Assembly: GCA_958298945.1 (NCBI GenBank)
Contig: OY282609.1
Span: forward strand, 61,662,220-61,726,219
Direction: 5' to 3'
DNA length: 64,000 nucleotides
DNA from: Atherix ibis
Lineage: Eukaryota > Arthropoda > Insecta > Diptera > Athericidae
Shown in pieces: positions 47,735 to 59,580 of the stretch (positions are counted from its first letter, which is position 1; every line of letters starts with the position of its first letter). The notes under the pieces were generated by a model that did not search any database, had not been told where the DNA came from, and worked only from the letters and a program-made list of their open reading frames with translations. The translations under genes were made by a program, and so were the position numbers.

Positions 47735-50700
47735 TTGCATGTCATAGAAAAATACTTTTATTACTATAGTATTTATATTTTTAATGCATTTAGATATACT
47801 TGAATATTTTTGTAGACCTATTATTTTCTACTAAGAAATAAACAGAAAAATCGCATGGAGAAAAATATCGCAATTTTTATTACTGTATTTATAAAAAAGT
47901 TTACATGTATATGTCTGTAAATAAACTTAAAACGATATCTTATGTAATATTTTTAAAGAAAACAAAAAGGCATCATCTTTGAACATTATGAAAATCTGCC
48001 GATATATAAAAAAAAAACAAGAAAATACAGGAAATCAAGCAGTCAAAGAAGCACTTCCAAAAATTGTTGTACTTATTTTCTCTGTATGTATTTTATTATT
48101 TGTTTTTTTTTTATATTTTGTATTATAGCAAATGGAATTCACAATCATAGTAGAACTCGTATATATATAGAAGAATGAATAAAATAAAATTTATTCGAAT
48201 ACGTATTCGTACATATGTTGCTTTTCATATAAATTTTCATACAATTCGATTGGTACCTTGAATTTTTCTTCCTTGTATGTACATTTTGTGCCTTAAAGGA
48301 ATTGCTTTATCTACATACATATAAACGCATGTACGTTTGTCAGTACATGAAAAAAAAGCCCTCTTGTTGATTTTGTGAGAAGAAAAATATTCTTATCGGC
48401 ATAGTGCCTATACCATATTATGGGGTATGCTTACTGTTGTACTCGTTTAAAAGGATAACCGGAATATCAAAATCAATAACTTGAATATGTTACGTTGTGC
48501 TTTTGACTCTTTAAATTTGTCTACATCATTGAATATAGAATTTTCCAGTCACGATCATTAATTTTTTTGCTCAGCTTTTCATTGATTCTTAATTTTTTAT
48601 GCAAAAAACATAAACGATTTTCATAAAAATCTAGTTAAAGATATTTTATTTTCCTTTTTTTTTAAACAATGAATTTTTACGATTTATCATCGTTTATAAA
48701 ATATGTAGATAAATTATATTATAATTAGAACATAATTATTAATGATTTAATTAATTGACAAAAGGAAAATTTAGAAATAAAATAAGGAGTTATTAAAAAA
48801 AAACAGAATTTTCTTTAAAAAATCGATAGTTTAGATTTTTCTTTAAAAAAATCGATAGTTTACGTCTTAAAAAATTAGAAATTGCATAGTTTTGTTAATA
48901 TCATAAGATAATCTAATTTTGAAGTATTGATGCATTTTTCTTTAATGATCAAAAAATTGAGTTATTCCCCAGTAAATTGGGAAGGTGATGTTTTTTGGCC
49001 TATTCAGATTTTAAAAAAATTTCGTAATAAATCAGTATAATACTTCCTGATCTATAAATTTAGAAATTTGTAATTTTGAATATATTTAATAGCAGAATTA
49101 TCAAAAAAAATATTTGCTAAAATTATTTGCATATAAATAATTAGTTTTAAATACTTATTAGTTCTTGAACTATTGTAGCTTCGTAAAGTAATTTATATTA
49201 ACAAAAAAAAATGTGGAACCAGTTAATTGCTCCTTTTATGATAAGTAGAGAAATTGGCAAGTCTGAAACAAACAATTATTCACCTCCACGACTACACTTA
49301 GTAAGATTTCTAACATAGAACAGCAATAAACCCTTAGGACTGATAAAGGACTGAAAAGGGTTAAAATACAATTAAATTCATCGGTAAATCTCATTAGCGA
49401 TAAGTAGTTTCATGGTTGCTGCAGGGTAAATAGACTTAATAGATGATTTTGTGAATTGTATTGTAGATATGGAAAGAGACCAAACAGATAATTAGGGTAA
49501 TTTGTTATAAAGGGGTGGAACTGCCATCATTTGATTGTTGGAATATTTTTGACAATTCGTTAAATAATTTTATTATAACCATTGATATAGACATAAATTA
49601 CTTGTTAGAGCAAACATAAAAAAAATTATTAATTTCATTTTTAAATTGAATAGTAAAAAAATTCATTTTACAAAAATATATAATATTTGAAAGAGAATCT
49701 AGGATTCGTTTTCAATTTTGTTTTTAATAAATAAAAGTATTGGTTTAACTAATTTTTATGTTTAATTTTTTTTTTTTATTTCAAATTTTATCAAAACTTT
49801 CAAATTTACATATAAAAGTTATTAACAAAAACTATTTATTTTATTTAACTAAATACGGAAACAAAATTATCAAATATCAAAAATATTTATGCAAATATTA
49901 TAAAAGCATATATTTTTCCATGTAATTATCTCTTTTATATGTAAATACGAGTATCTTTAAATGTTACTCAGGAATGAAATTTCCTCAAGTGTAAGGATTT
50001 CGAATTTAATCACTTTGGATAAGAATCTTATTGTTTAGTATATGCCATTTTAATTTAAGATAAGAAACATAAACGTTTCAAAGAAAAAAAAAATGACATC
50101 CAAAATATAATAAAAGTGATACATTTTAAAACAGTAATATTCTTAGTAGTTAAAATAATATAAGTAATTAACGCATATCTTTGCCTATTAGGGTTTTTTT
50201 TTCTTCGCCAAATAGATAATAAAAAATTATAAGGCATACTACACTACTGCCTAATGTTATACCATATCAAATGCATAAATATTTGGATTCTCTCTTAAGG
50301 AATCCACATTCACATGTTGTGTATTTTAAAGTTGTTGCTCTATATTTTAAATGTAAGTATGTGTGTAATTAAATTTTTATTACGCTCGAAAATACGGCCA
50401 GATTATATGTGTATGTGTGTATTTTTTGATGATAATATTCAAATAAACTCGATCGTATGTTAAAGATCTTATACAATATTTCTTACAATGTTAGTTTGAG
50501 GTAATTATAGTTGCTAGATATGCTAGAGAAACCAATTTTATTGCAAAAGTTTTAACATCAGAAGTTGTTGCTATTTTATCTTTTTCAACTAAGCGTATTA
50601 TTCCATCTTCATCTTTTAAGGGTGGTAGAGATATGGTATATGTTGTGAAAGAATAACTCTCCGTACATTCTTTTATAGACTACTGTTAGTGTAATTCATT

Positions 50701-51690
50701 TCATCTTCCACTATACACGTACAGGACATGTTTCACATGTGGTTATACATTAAAAGAAAGTTTTCAGATCGACTTTAGTCGAAAGTTGAAAGTTTTAAAT
50801 GATTCGAGCCGCAGGATACACAAATAAATGGTTTTGGGTTATATTAGTGGTAAATAGATAAACGATTTGTAGAATCTTTTTATCTTTTTCGAAAATTCCA
50901 ATCTCTCTTTTCAAGTCATGATTTGGTTTAAGGCCTGGTGGATACTTTGCTTCGAGGAATACATATGTTAAGCTTTTGATTTCTTACCACATCCTCTTAC
51001 TTATGCATGTGTATTTATTTCGGCCACAGGCTAAAACCATTAAGCAATGAATCTAAGGGTGAGTATGAGCGTACCAACCTCATAAACTAGTTGAAACTAA
51101 AGTAGTCCATTTGAAAAAGTCATATAAATACATATATATATATGTACGAGCATAAATGTATGGTATATATGAACATATACACCTTTTGAATTTGGTATTT
51201 AGAAAAGGAGAAATGTTTCTGACACAATCAGAGAGCTCTGACTGAATGTTCGGAATTGCTACATCTTTAATGATATACGGAAGATTATGCACGAAACCAC
51301 TACTATTCGTTTATACTCATTAATGCTTGCTTCTTACATACAGAGTGGCGTTGAGATAAATAAAACTATAAACAAACTTAATTCTATTCTATTCTATTCT
51401 CAACTTTGTGAAAGCTCCTTCATATGCACACCCAATTGCTTATTATCAAATCAGTTTATTAATGTTTAAATCAAATTTATTTTCATTTAAAAAGTTTTCC
51501 ATTTATCTGTGCTGATTGCTGTTCGATTGTAAAAGTATTTTTGCAATTGTTGAAGAAAATCTTTTAATAAAAGGAAACAATTTAACAGAAGTGGAAATTT
51601 ATATTCATATTGGATAATATTATTCTTTATCTAATTTTTCAGGTTTTTTCTATTTTTTTCATATTTTATCTATTTATCTACAAATGCAGA
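47735..51690. other. AT-rich stretch without recognised genes
   Basis: No supported coding exon. A 29-base tandem duplication containing AAAAATCGATAGTTTA is at 48810-48862, and an ATTCT repeat at 51381-51400. Confidence 0.5.
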
Positions 51691-52031
51691 TTTTTTTTAA
51701 CAAGCAGATAAGATGACAAAGATACTTTGTGTATAATAACAGGAGTAAAACAATCAAGTAGGAGTAAATACCCAATCGATTTAGAGGTGCTTCTTTACCT
51801 ATCAAGATATTAGAAAATTTCCATAAATACGTGTATATATGGGGAAGGTAACAGAGGAGAGTTTTTTTAAGAGGAGACTTAAACTTTTTATAACGAGCAA
51901 TGCACATAAATCGCGAACACATGGAACATTGAAGTCACGATTATTATATTTGTTACGAACATAAATAGAACGGGATATCAACGATTTTTCGAAGCATTTT
52001 GAATTGAAGTGACTAGATTTGATAGGAATTA

Positions 52032-52089
52032 AAACGCTTAGTAGAATCCCAAAGTTCGATACCGAACTTTGGGATTCTACTAAGCGTTT
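52032..52089. repeat. perfect 27-bp inverted repeat with 4-base loop
   Basis: Bases 52032-52058 are the exact reverse complement of 52063-52089, loop ATAC. One arm encodes ELWDSTK of the jockey-like C-terminal block; the other is a duplicate in inverted orientation. Confidence 0.95.
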
Positions 52090-52198
52090 CAATTGTAGAC
52101 TAAAAGCTTTTGGTTGGATGTCCAGTTGCAAGTAAATATATTGTTCAGTTCTAGGTAATATTAAAGTATGAAAAATCCCAAATATTAATATTAAAGTA

Positions 52199-53466
52199 CG
52201 AAAACTGTTCTAAAAGTATCCCGAATTTTTAATTTCCGTTACTTACGTATATTCGATTTTCGATTTTATTTTGTGGCGTTATGTTGGTACTCATGTCTCC
52301 CACTTAAGCCAAAAAGTTCGGCCATTTTGAATGTTGAGTTAATTTTTGACAGCTGCTTTGCTTGCACGTGTTTTGGCTGGTCTTCGATTTTTGCCCATTC
52401 CAAAAAATTGGATCAAAGAATCTGTATCAAATTTTGTGTGAAAAACAAAATTAATTGCGCGGACGCATTCCGAATGTTGACTGTGGCATATGGTGAAGCT
52501 ACCTTGGACCAAAACAACGTTTATCGGTGGTACAAAATGTTCTCAGAGGGCCGGACGCCCGAGCACGTCAACAACAGACGAAAACATTTATGAAGTAAAG
52601 AAAATAGTATTAGCCAATCGTCGAATCACCGTTAGAGAAGTTGCTGCAGATTTAAACATATCGATTGGCTCGTCTAATTCGATTTTTACTTATGATTTGG
52701 TCGTGAGACAGGTCGCCGCGAAATTCGTACCAAAATTGCTCAATTTCAACCAAAAATAGCATCGCCTTAACATTGCTAAGGAGCTATTGGACTCTGTCCG
52801 CGACAACCCAAATTTGCTCCAGAGGGTCATAGCTAGTGACGAATCATGAGTTTATGGTTATGACGTGGAGACCAAAGCTCAATCACCCCAATGGAAGCTG
52901 CCGCACGAGCCAAGAATGTTAAGGTTTTGCTTATAGTTTTCTTCGATTGCAGGAGCGTAGTGCATCGAGAGCTCTTACCACAGGGTAAAACGATGAATAA
53001 GGAATATTACCTGCAAGTTATGCGCAAGTAACGCGAGGCAATCCGCGAGAAACGCCCGGATTTGTGGAAGAACAAAAATTGGCTTTTGCACCATGATAAT
53101 GCCCCTGCTCACGCATTGTTGCTTTTGAACGAATTTTTGGCCAAAAATAACACACTAATAAGGCCGCAGGCACCGTATTCTTCAGATCTGGCCTCTTGTG
53201 ACTTTTTCGTGTTCCCGAAACTGAAGAGCTTCATGAAAGGATGACGTTACGCTACGATTGAGGAGATAAAGACGGCATCGAAGGAGGAGCTGAACAAGAT
53301 CACAAAAAATGATTTTTTGAAGTGATTCGATGATTGGAGAAAACGGTGGCTCAAGTGTATAATATCTGGTGGGGATTACTTTGAAAGGGAAAAAATATAT
53401 ATTCATAAGCAAATAAATAATTTTTGACAAAAAACAAAATTCACGATACTTTTTGAGCAGACCTCG
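52199..53466 (+). mobile_element. mariner family R, copy 2 (longest)
   Basis: 1268 bp with TA at 52197-52198 and 53467-53468. The left terminal repeat is degraded (CGAAAACTGTTCTAAAAGTA); the right end is normal. It interrupts the jockey-like remnant J3 next to its YADD block. Confidence 0.9.
52409..53420 (+). pseudogene. family R mariner transposase pseudogene, copy 2
   Basis: The start codon is destroyed by an extra T (AAATTGG for AAATGG). It continues DQRICIKFCVKNKINCADA, AYGEATLDQNNVYRWYKMFS, then a deletion-frameshift after SEGR. Later pieces: VREVAADLNISIG, GDES followed by a stop, NWLLHHDNAPAHA, YSSDLASCDFFVFPKLKS. The normal stop after DIHK is lost (TAA to CAA). Confidence 0.87.
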
Positions 53467-54096
53467 TATATCTGTATCATCAGCGTAGATAGCAATTGTC
53501 GTTTTTGGATAATTTGAGATGCCAGGGGTATGAATATCATATAAGAGTGGATGAAGGATACTGTCTTGTAAATAAATAGTGGTGGTGGAGTTTTAAATAG
53601 ATTTTAAAAATATCATAATGTACAATTTTTAGTTGAATAAACTTCTTTTTTGATCATATATACTAAATTACAATAAGAATAGAAAATTTTCATTTTTATT
53701 GTTCTTTCTATTAATAATATCTTAGTTGATAGATTGGACGGAATCATTTTAAAACTAATTTTATAAATTTGAAAAAAAAACTTCTTGACTAAAATGTATA
53801 CTGAAAATAACTAATTGCTATATATCTCCAAACAAAATGAGTTTTTTGATTAAATAAAATTCTAAAAATTAAGTGAAATTATATTATATTTTTTTTATTT
53901 TATTTTGAATTTTACCATAGTTAATTCTTTTACTTAAAAGTTAGACGGATAAATAGTACTAAATTTAAGATGCTAAACATTGCGAAACTTTAATAATTTA
54001 TTTCAAATATTTTCTATTTAAATTTTTACTAAAATACGATATAAAGTTTTTTTTTTACCAAAAATGGAAGTTAGTTAAGAAATTATTATTTGCACT

Positions 54097-54179
54097 CCGA
54101 AAACTTTTTTTTCATTGCACAAAAACTTTTTTTTCATTTTTTTTCTTCATTTTTTTTCGAAAACTTTTTTTTCATTGCA
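54097..54179. repeat. direct repeat of a 22-base T-rich unit, 60-bp period
   Basis: CGAAAACTTTTTTTTCATTG occurs at 54098 and 54158, with a partial unit between. It lies directly left of the mellifera-type mariner. Confidence 0.7.
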
Positions 54180-54198
54180 AAATTGATAATATTGTATA

Positions 54199-55369
54199 TT
54201 AGGTTGTGATTGGGGATTTTGTCAATAGATGGTATTAGCACATTCGTTTGTTATGTCAACGTGTTCAAAACACCTAACATAACATATATTGTTTTCTTGT
54301 TTTTTTTGGACTTCCGCCTTTAATTTAGTAAAAAATTGTATTGTTTAGCTATTTAGGTTTGTTTTCATCCAAATTTAAAAATGGAAGGACAAGACGTGCA
54401 TTTTAGGCATATTTTATTATATTATTTCCGAAAAGGCAAGAACGCATCGCAGGTACACAAGAAGTTATGTGCTGTATATGGGAATAAAGTTTTGAAAGAA
54501 AGGCAGTCTCAAAATTGGTTTGCTAAATTTCGTTCTGGTGATTTTTCACTAAAGTTGATGAGACCATTATCGATTCAGATCATCATAGCACAACACGTGA
54601 GATTGCAGAGAAGCTCAATGCATCGCATTGAAAAAAAATTAAAACAGTTTGGCTATGTTACGAAACTTGATTTATGCATTAGCACCTGCGATTCGCTTCT
54701 GAAATGCAACGGAACGGATCCATTTCTGAAACGACTGATAACTGGCAACGAAAAGTTGATAGTTCCAACAACGTTAATCGGAAACGATGGTGGGTGATGT
54801 GAGATGAACCACCTCAGACGACATCAAAAGCTGAGATGCACCAAAAGAAGATTATGCTGTCAGTTTGGTGGGATTATAAAGGAATTCTGCACTTTGAACT
54901 TTTACCAAGAAACCAAACGATTAAGTCCACCGTGTACGCTCAACAACTCGTCAAACTGAGCAATGCAGTTAAAGAAAAGCGGCCAGAATTTGCAAATCGT
55001 AAGAGTGTTGTTTTCCAGCATGATAATCTTTGGTCACTCGCCAAAAATTATTGGAATTAGGTTGGGATGTGTTGTCACATCTGCCATACAGCCTTGACTT
55101 AGCGCCTTCAGATTACCATTTATTTCGTTCCATGCAGCACTCCTTAAATGGTAAAATTTTTAATGATGCTGATGATGTAAAATCAGATTTAATTCAGTTT
55201 TTTGCTAGCAAAAGTTTTATGAACACGGAATTATGACACTACCTGAAAGATGGCAAAGGATCATCAACAAAAACGGACGATACCTAATTGAATAAAGTTA
55301 TATTTTTAAGTAAACATATTGAATTTTTCTTCTTATTTAAAATCCGCAATCACTTAGTTGCCAACCCAA
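54199..55369 (+). mobile_element. mellifera-type mariner
   Basis: The right end, read inward, is TTGGGTTGGCAACTAAGTGA, the terminal repeat typical of mellifera-subfamily mariners. The left end TTAGGTTG followed by TGATTGGGGATTTTGTC has lost about ten bases of the same repeat. TA flanks at 54197-54198 and 55370-55371. Confidence 0.85.
54381..55295 (+). pseudogene. mellifera-type mariner transposase pseudogene
   Basis: It starts MEGQDVHFRHILLYYFRKGK and continues NWFAKFRSGDFSLK. A deletion and shift follow in the linker. The first catalytic motif is TGNEK (Asp to Asn), the second is FQHDN, the third APSDYHLF. Frameshifts lie near 54760 and 55040. It ends GRYLIE and TAA at 55293-55295. Confidence 0.87.
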
Positions 55370-55371
55370 TA

Positions 55372-56289
55372 GTTTTATAGAAAAAATTGTTAAGTAAAAA
55401 TAAAGTAGAATATTTTTTATCATATATAACTTATTGCATAAAGAGCTTGATTAGTGATTATGTAAAAATTGTTCTTCATAAATTTCATATAAAAAGAAAT
55501 TATTATAATTTTTTTTTTCATAAAACTTAAGTATTAACTTTAATAAAAACGGATCTACAAGTTTTAACAAACATCCTCACATGAAATTACGAGAAAGTTA
55601 AACTTTTATATTTTTAAATATGCTTTGCCATAATTATTTACAGTATTTGAAAAGAAAATGCATACCGTTGTTAAAGTAGTTATAAAATAGGAGGTGCAGT
55701 AGTTATTAACATATTATTGAAGTTTTTAAACTGAAACTGTTGGTAAAATTGCTTATTTAATATAGCTCGATTCCAAAACAAATAAAAACTTATTCAGTTT
55801 CACGTATGAACCATTTGGTTTTCAACAAAAAAATTCTTCATCTATCACAAGTACGTGGTATAAATGACCATTTGCTGGATTCTTCTTGCTTTTAGGTGAC
55901 AATCTGTATTCTACCATCATAGAATATTACGTGTTGGCTATGTAAAAACTTCCTGCCGGTTTGCCATTTTATAATTTTTGTTATGGGTTTTTTTTGTATC
56001 TTTCGAAGAGAGTCGTCCTCGTTCCTAACATTATCCTTTTCCACATTTTGTTCTACATTCACATATGCATATTTATTTATATGGTTTGATAATTATGCTT
56101 TCAGTTTTTGCACGATCATCATGTCATCATCATAATCACTCGTCATTCATTAAAACACATATTTTTTCATTTACTAACCATTTTTAGTATACACATATGC
56201 ATATATGTCCTATGTATATTTTAATTTTGTTGGGGGATATTTGTACATTTTTTAAATTTAATTTTGAATAAATACAAGAGTCGTAAACA
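55372..56289. other. AT-rich stretch without recognised genes
   Basis: No supported coding exon or element. Confidence 0.5.
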
Positions 56290-57385
56290 TTAGAAATAGT
56301 TTGTTGTAGTAGGAACGCTATGAACATAAGTCAGGGATCACTGCTTCAGCAGCACTACATTGAAGGCCATATGGTGACATGAGGGCTTGTCAGATGTTAA
56401 TATGTTATACGTGGACGGATTAGCAAAACTTGATTACTGTTTAGCACAAATTTATAAGATGGAACAGTTAGATCGATAGAAACAATAGTTTGCTTTATAT
56501 TTTGTTAATAAAACCTAGGTGACTTAGGAGATTATAAAGAGGGCTTGGTAATGAAGCGGAAGTGTCAAGTAGCACTGACAGAGAGAAAAAATCAAAGGTT
56601 AGGCGGCAGTCCCTACAGATGTGTGGAATTGTAAGGGGAACTCTGCAGTTTTGTCGACTGTAGGATTGAAGGTTAATATTTAGGAAATCCCGTGTGAGCG
56701 CAGTAGGACCAATCCTAATCTTGAGCATTTTCTTGCCCGGAACTTCGGATTAGTTTCTGTATATATGGGCCAAAAAGTGTGATTCTACTTTTTTGTGTGA
56801 AAGGTGTTGCTGGAAAGCCAGTTTACAATTCTGGCTTTACTCTATCTCCGCGTTTGCCACTTAATGAGCAGCTGAGGCATGTCGGGTATGGCCGTAAATG
56901 TTGGTCGTTGGAGTGCAGATTTATCCAGCAAGTCTATCTGCTCATTTCGTAAAATACCCATATGACCTGGTACCCTACGAAGTCCTACATGTTCATTTTT
57001 AAACAAAAAGTAGCGAATGTGGTCCAGAACAAGGTCGCCCTTAATGGCATTGATTGCATAGAGCGAATCAGTATGACTAATAATGTTTTTACACATTTCT
57101 TTATGATAGGCATTAAAGGGACTACTATATCAATGGCAATTCCGATGTCCTAAAGTTCGACATAATAGGACGCTGCCCTGATAGGAAACATTCCGTATGA
57201 CGCATAACAGAAACGGTCACCCACGCGGTAGATTACAGCAAAGACCACTTCATCGTCGTTTACGGTCGTATCCATAGAAAGTACCATGGAATCTAATTAA
57301 GCACTTGCAGGAAAAGTTTCCTGTATAGGAGCGGATTCATTTCTTTTATGCTGAAGCAGTTCAGTTCGGTCTGTCGAATAGAATA

Positions 57386-58160
57386 CGAATTCTGTTCAAA
57401 AAGTATCGCCAAGTTTGAATTTCCGCGGGTTATGTTTATTCGATTTTCGATTTTTTATGGCGTTATGTTGGTACTCTCACTTTATGCCGCCAAATTCAGC
57501 CATTTTGAATGTTCAGTTAATGTTTAACAGCTCCTTTGCTTGCACGTGTTTTGGCTTTTCGACCAAAAACAGCATCCCTGTTGGACTCTGTCCGCGACAA
57601 CCCAAATTTGCTCTAGAAGGTCATAATGGTGACGAATCATGGGTTTATGGTTACGAAGAAACCAAAGCTCAATCATCCCAATGAAAGCTGGCGCACGAGC
57701 CAAGACCGAAAAAAGCGCGCCCAGTTCGATCGAATGTGAAGTTTTTGCTTACAGTTTTCTTCGATGGCAGGGGTGTGGTGCATCATGAGTTCTTGCCACA
57801 GGGTAGAACGGTCAATAGGGAATATACCTGCAAGCTATGCGCAAGTTGCGCGAAGCAATCCGCCAGAAACGCCCGGATTTGTAGAAGAACAAAAATTGGC
57901 TTTTGCCATTTTTAGACAAAAACAACACACTTATAATGCCGCAGTTAACATATTCTCCAGATCTGGCCCCCTGTGACTTTTTCTTGGTCCCGAAACTGAA
58001 GAGCCCCATGAAAGGACGATGCTATGCTACGATTGAGGAGATAAAGACGGCATCGTCAGGAGGAGCTGAACAAGATCACAAAAAAGATTTTTTAAAGTGC
58101 TTGGAGGATTGGCAGAAACGTTGGCACACAAAATTTGCGATACTTTTTAAACAGACCTCG
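57386..58160 (+). mobile_element. family R mariner deletion derivative (copy 3)
   Basis: 775 bp with a 5' terminal repeat (CGAATTCTGTTCAAAAAGTA) and the normal 3' end (CAGACCTCG), TA on both sides (57384-57385, 58161-58162). The HTH-coding part is deleted at the same TTTTCGACCAAAAACAG junction seen in copies X and Y, with a further 20 bp lost upstream. Confidence 0.9.
57561..58140 (+). pseudogene. family R transposase fragment in copy 3
   Basis: Fragments: a truncated DQKQH block, SVRDNPNLL, GDESWVYGYE (first Asp kept), RGVVHHEFLPQGRTVN-like sequence, then a deletion removing HDNAPAH (second Asp), and SPDLAPCDFFLVPKLKSPMK (third Asp). Frameshifted and non-functional. Confidence 0.85.
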
Positions 58161-58510
58161 TATATCTATTCAGCACTGATTTCACCCACGGCTTCCAATC
58201 GTAATATGGTGTGTGCGTGAAAAACTTGGTGTTAATGATGAAAAGATCGTTCATCTTTTCTGCAATATAGGAAAGGGTGAAGGAAATTTTTTCCGACAGG
58301 GACGTACAAATAGGATGGATTTGATAGTTGAAAAAAGAGGAGTATGATTGTTAGTTAAAGTTTTAAAGACTGGCGAAGTCCGGTGAGCGCCACTCGCTTA
58401 AGCCCTCCTCCAACATCCGTGTTGGAGCAGCTGAAATACCACTGCAAGGCATGAGTCAATATAGTAAAGTGCCATCAAGTAAGGCGTTCATTACTCGAAT
58501 TGCCTCAGTT

Positions 58511-59354
58511 TGCTAGAACCCAATTTCAGACAATATATTTTTAACCAATTTTGTTCAAAAATATATTTTTTTATACTTTTTTGTTATTTTTATAAGCTCA
58601 ATTAGTCAGTTACAAAGTCCATTTAAAAAGTTTGAAATACTTTACATTTTTTTAAAAATTTAAAAATTGCTCTCTAGTGTAGGTACCAGGTTTGGTGAAC
58701 TTCTCCAACGTAAAATCGAATACGATCCGGAAAAGATTTGGATCAATTTGCAGTAAATTTTGCATTAATATCCTCTTTACACTTAAGAGCAATGCTGATT
58801 TGGAATAATTTCAACATTACTTGAATATTTCTTCATCTAATTTTCTGAGACCTCCCCACCTAGCTTGTAGGCTTGTCTCTCTACAATAAAACATGATGAG
58901 TAAATTTATTTTTATAGTATTTTATGAAAAATAAAACAGCGGAATTTTGAGCAACCACTTGACATCAAATTTTCTATTAAGCCTGGTAAATCCGCGAGGC
59001 ATGTTTTATAGGTTCGAGAAACAGTGGAAGATAAAAAATGCAAATGTGATATCAGACCTTCGATCAACATTGGAGATGATGAATGCGTCCTTGAAAATAT
59101 CAGATAAAGGCGACCGTCTTTATCAAAGAATAGCAAAATATTCTTCTGATGGCTTCTTTTTCTTCACCAAGATTCATTACCATTTGAAAGGTCGTCATGC
59201 TGCTAATGTAGATAAGAGACTGCAACCGAGAAACTGAAGGCGATCTCTTCTGGTAATTTTCAAAAGTATTATTAATATGGTTGTAAAAATATTTATTATT
59301 TTACATTGAATAAGGAAAATATACAAACTAGAGAAAATATGCTAAAAACATTTC
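58511..59354. other. Stretch without supported genes
   Basis: An open frame at 58947-59237 (96 codons, plus) and an overlapping minus-strand frame have no recognised motif or splice support. Confidence 0.5.
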
Positions 59355-59580
59355 TACTATAGTCGTTAGCGTACTGGACTTCCATCGAAGGAGTCGTGGG
59401 TTCGAATTCCACTGAGGTATGGTCCTACGATAGTTCCCAAATAACTACTTTTTCTTTCCATTTCTACGTTAATTTTCTTATCCCGATATCGTTTCTCGCC
59501 AAATGGTCTTAAGTGTTGTGGTGCTTAGAATAAACATTTCAGTACTAATGCTACTTGAAATGATAAAAAAACAAACAAAT
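59355..59580 (+). mobile_element. candidate tRNA-derived SINE
   Basis: A box TAGCGTACTGG (59366-59376) and B box GGTTCGAATTCC (59399-59410) are spaced as in tRNA genes. The T-arm is intact: GTGGG pairs with TCCAC around loop TTCGAAT. The anticodon arm is imperfect, so it is not a working tRNA. About 165 bases of unrelated sequence follow, then an A-rich tail (GATAAAAAAACAAACAAA, about 59561-59578). This head-body-tail layout is that of a tRNA-type SINE. Only one copy is in the window. Confidence 0.6.

Larger units (their letters stand above)
51700..53590 (-). pseudogene. jockey-like reverse transcriptase remnant (J3), split by a mariner
   Basis: On the minus strand 53590-53469 reads LHPLLYDIHT and YPKTTIAIYADDTDI, the reverse-transcriptase YADD block. 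Beyond the family R mariner (52199-53466), it continues to IELWDSTKRFNSYQI, LQFKMLRKIVDIPFY, VRNKYNNRDFNVPCVRDLC and RYKKFKSPLKK, the jockey C-terminal block. Frames shift repeatedly, partly because of the palindrome at 52032-52089. It shares wording with J2 (LWDST, LQFK-LRKI-D-P), so it belongs to the same family. Confidence 0.78.
56290..58510 (-). pseudogene. RNase H-bearing non-LTR retrotransposon fragment, copy 2, split by a mariner
   Basis: From right to left on the minus strand: a possible reverse-transcriptase thumb (AIRVMNALLDGTLLY, 58500 downward), YYDWKPWVKSVLNR up to 58161, then beyond the mariner YSIRQTELNCFSIKEMNPLL, SMDTTVNDDEVVFAVIYRVG (start of RNase H), HTDSLYAINAIKGDL, RVPGHMGILRNEQIDLL, and RIGPTALTRDFL with CRVPLTIPHICRDC (post-RNase H region). 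The 3' untranslated region lies at 56400-56290. Splicing out the mariner with one TA restores a continuous frame. Confidence 0.82.

Noticed and set aside
58947..59237. 96-codon plus-strand frame as a gene
   Set aside because: No recognised domain; the antisense frame is open too, and no splice or promoter evidence is visible.
59361..59412. Functional tRNA gene
   Set aside because: The T-arm and both boxes are good, but no acceptor stem closes and the anticodon arm does not form a normal 5-bp stem with 7-base loop.
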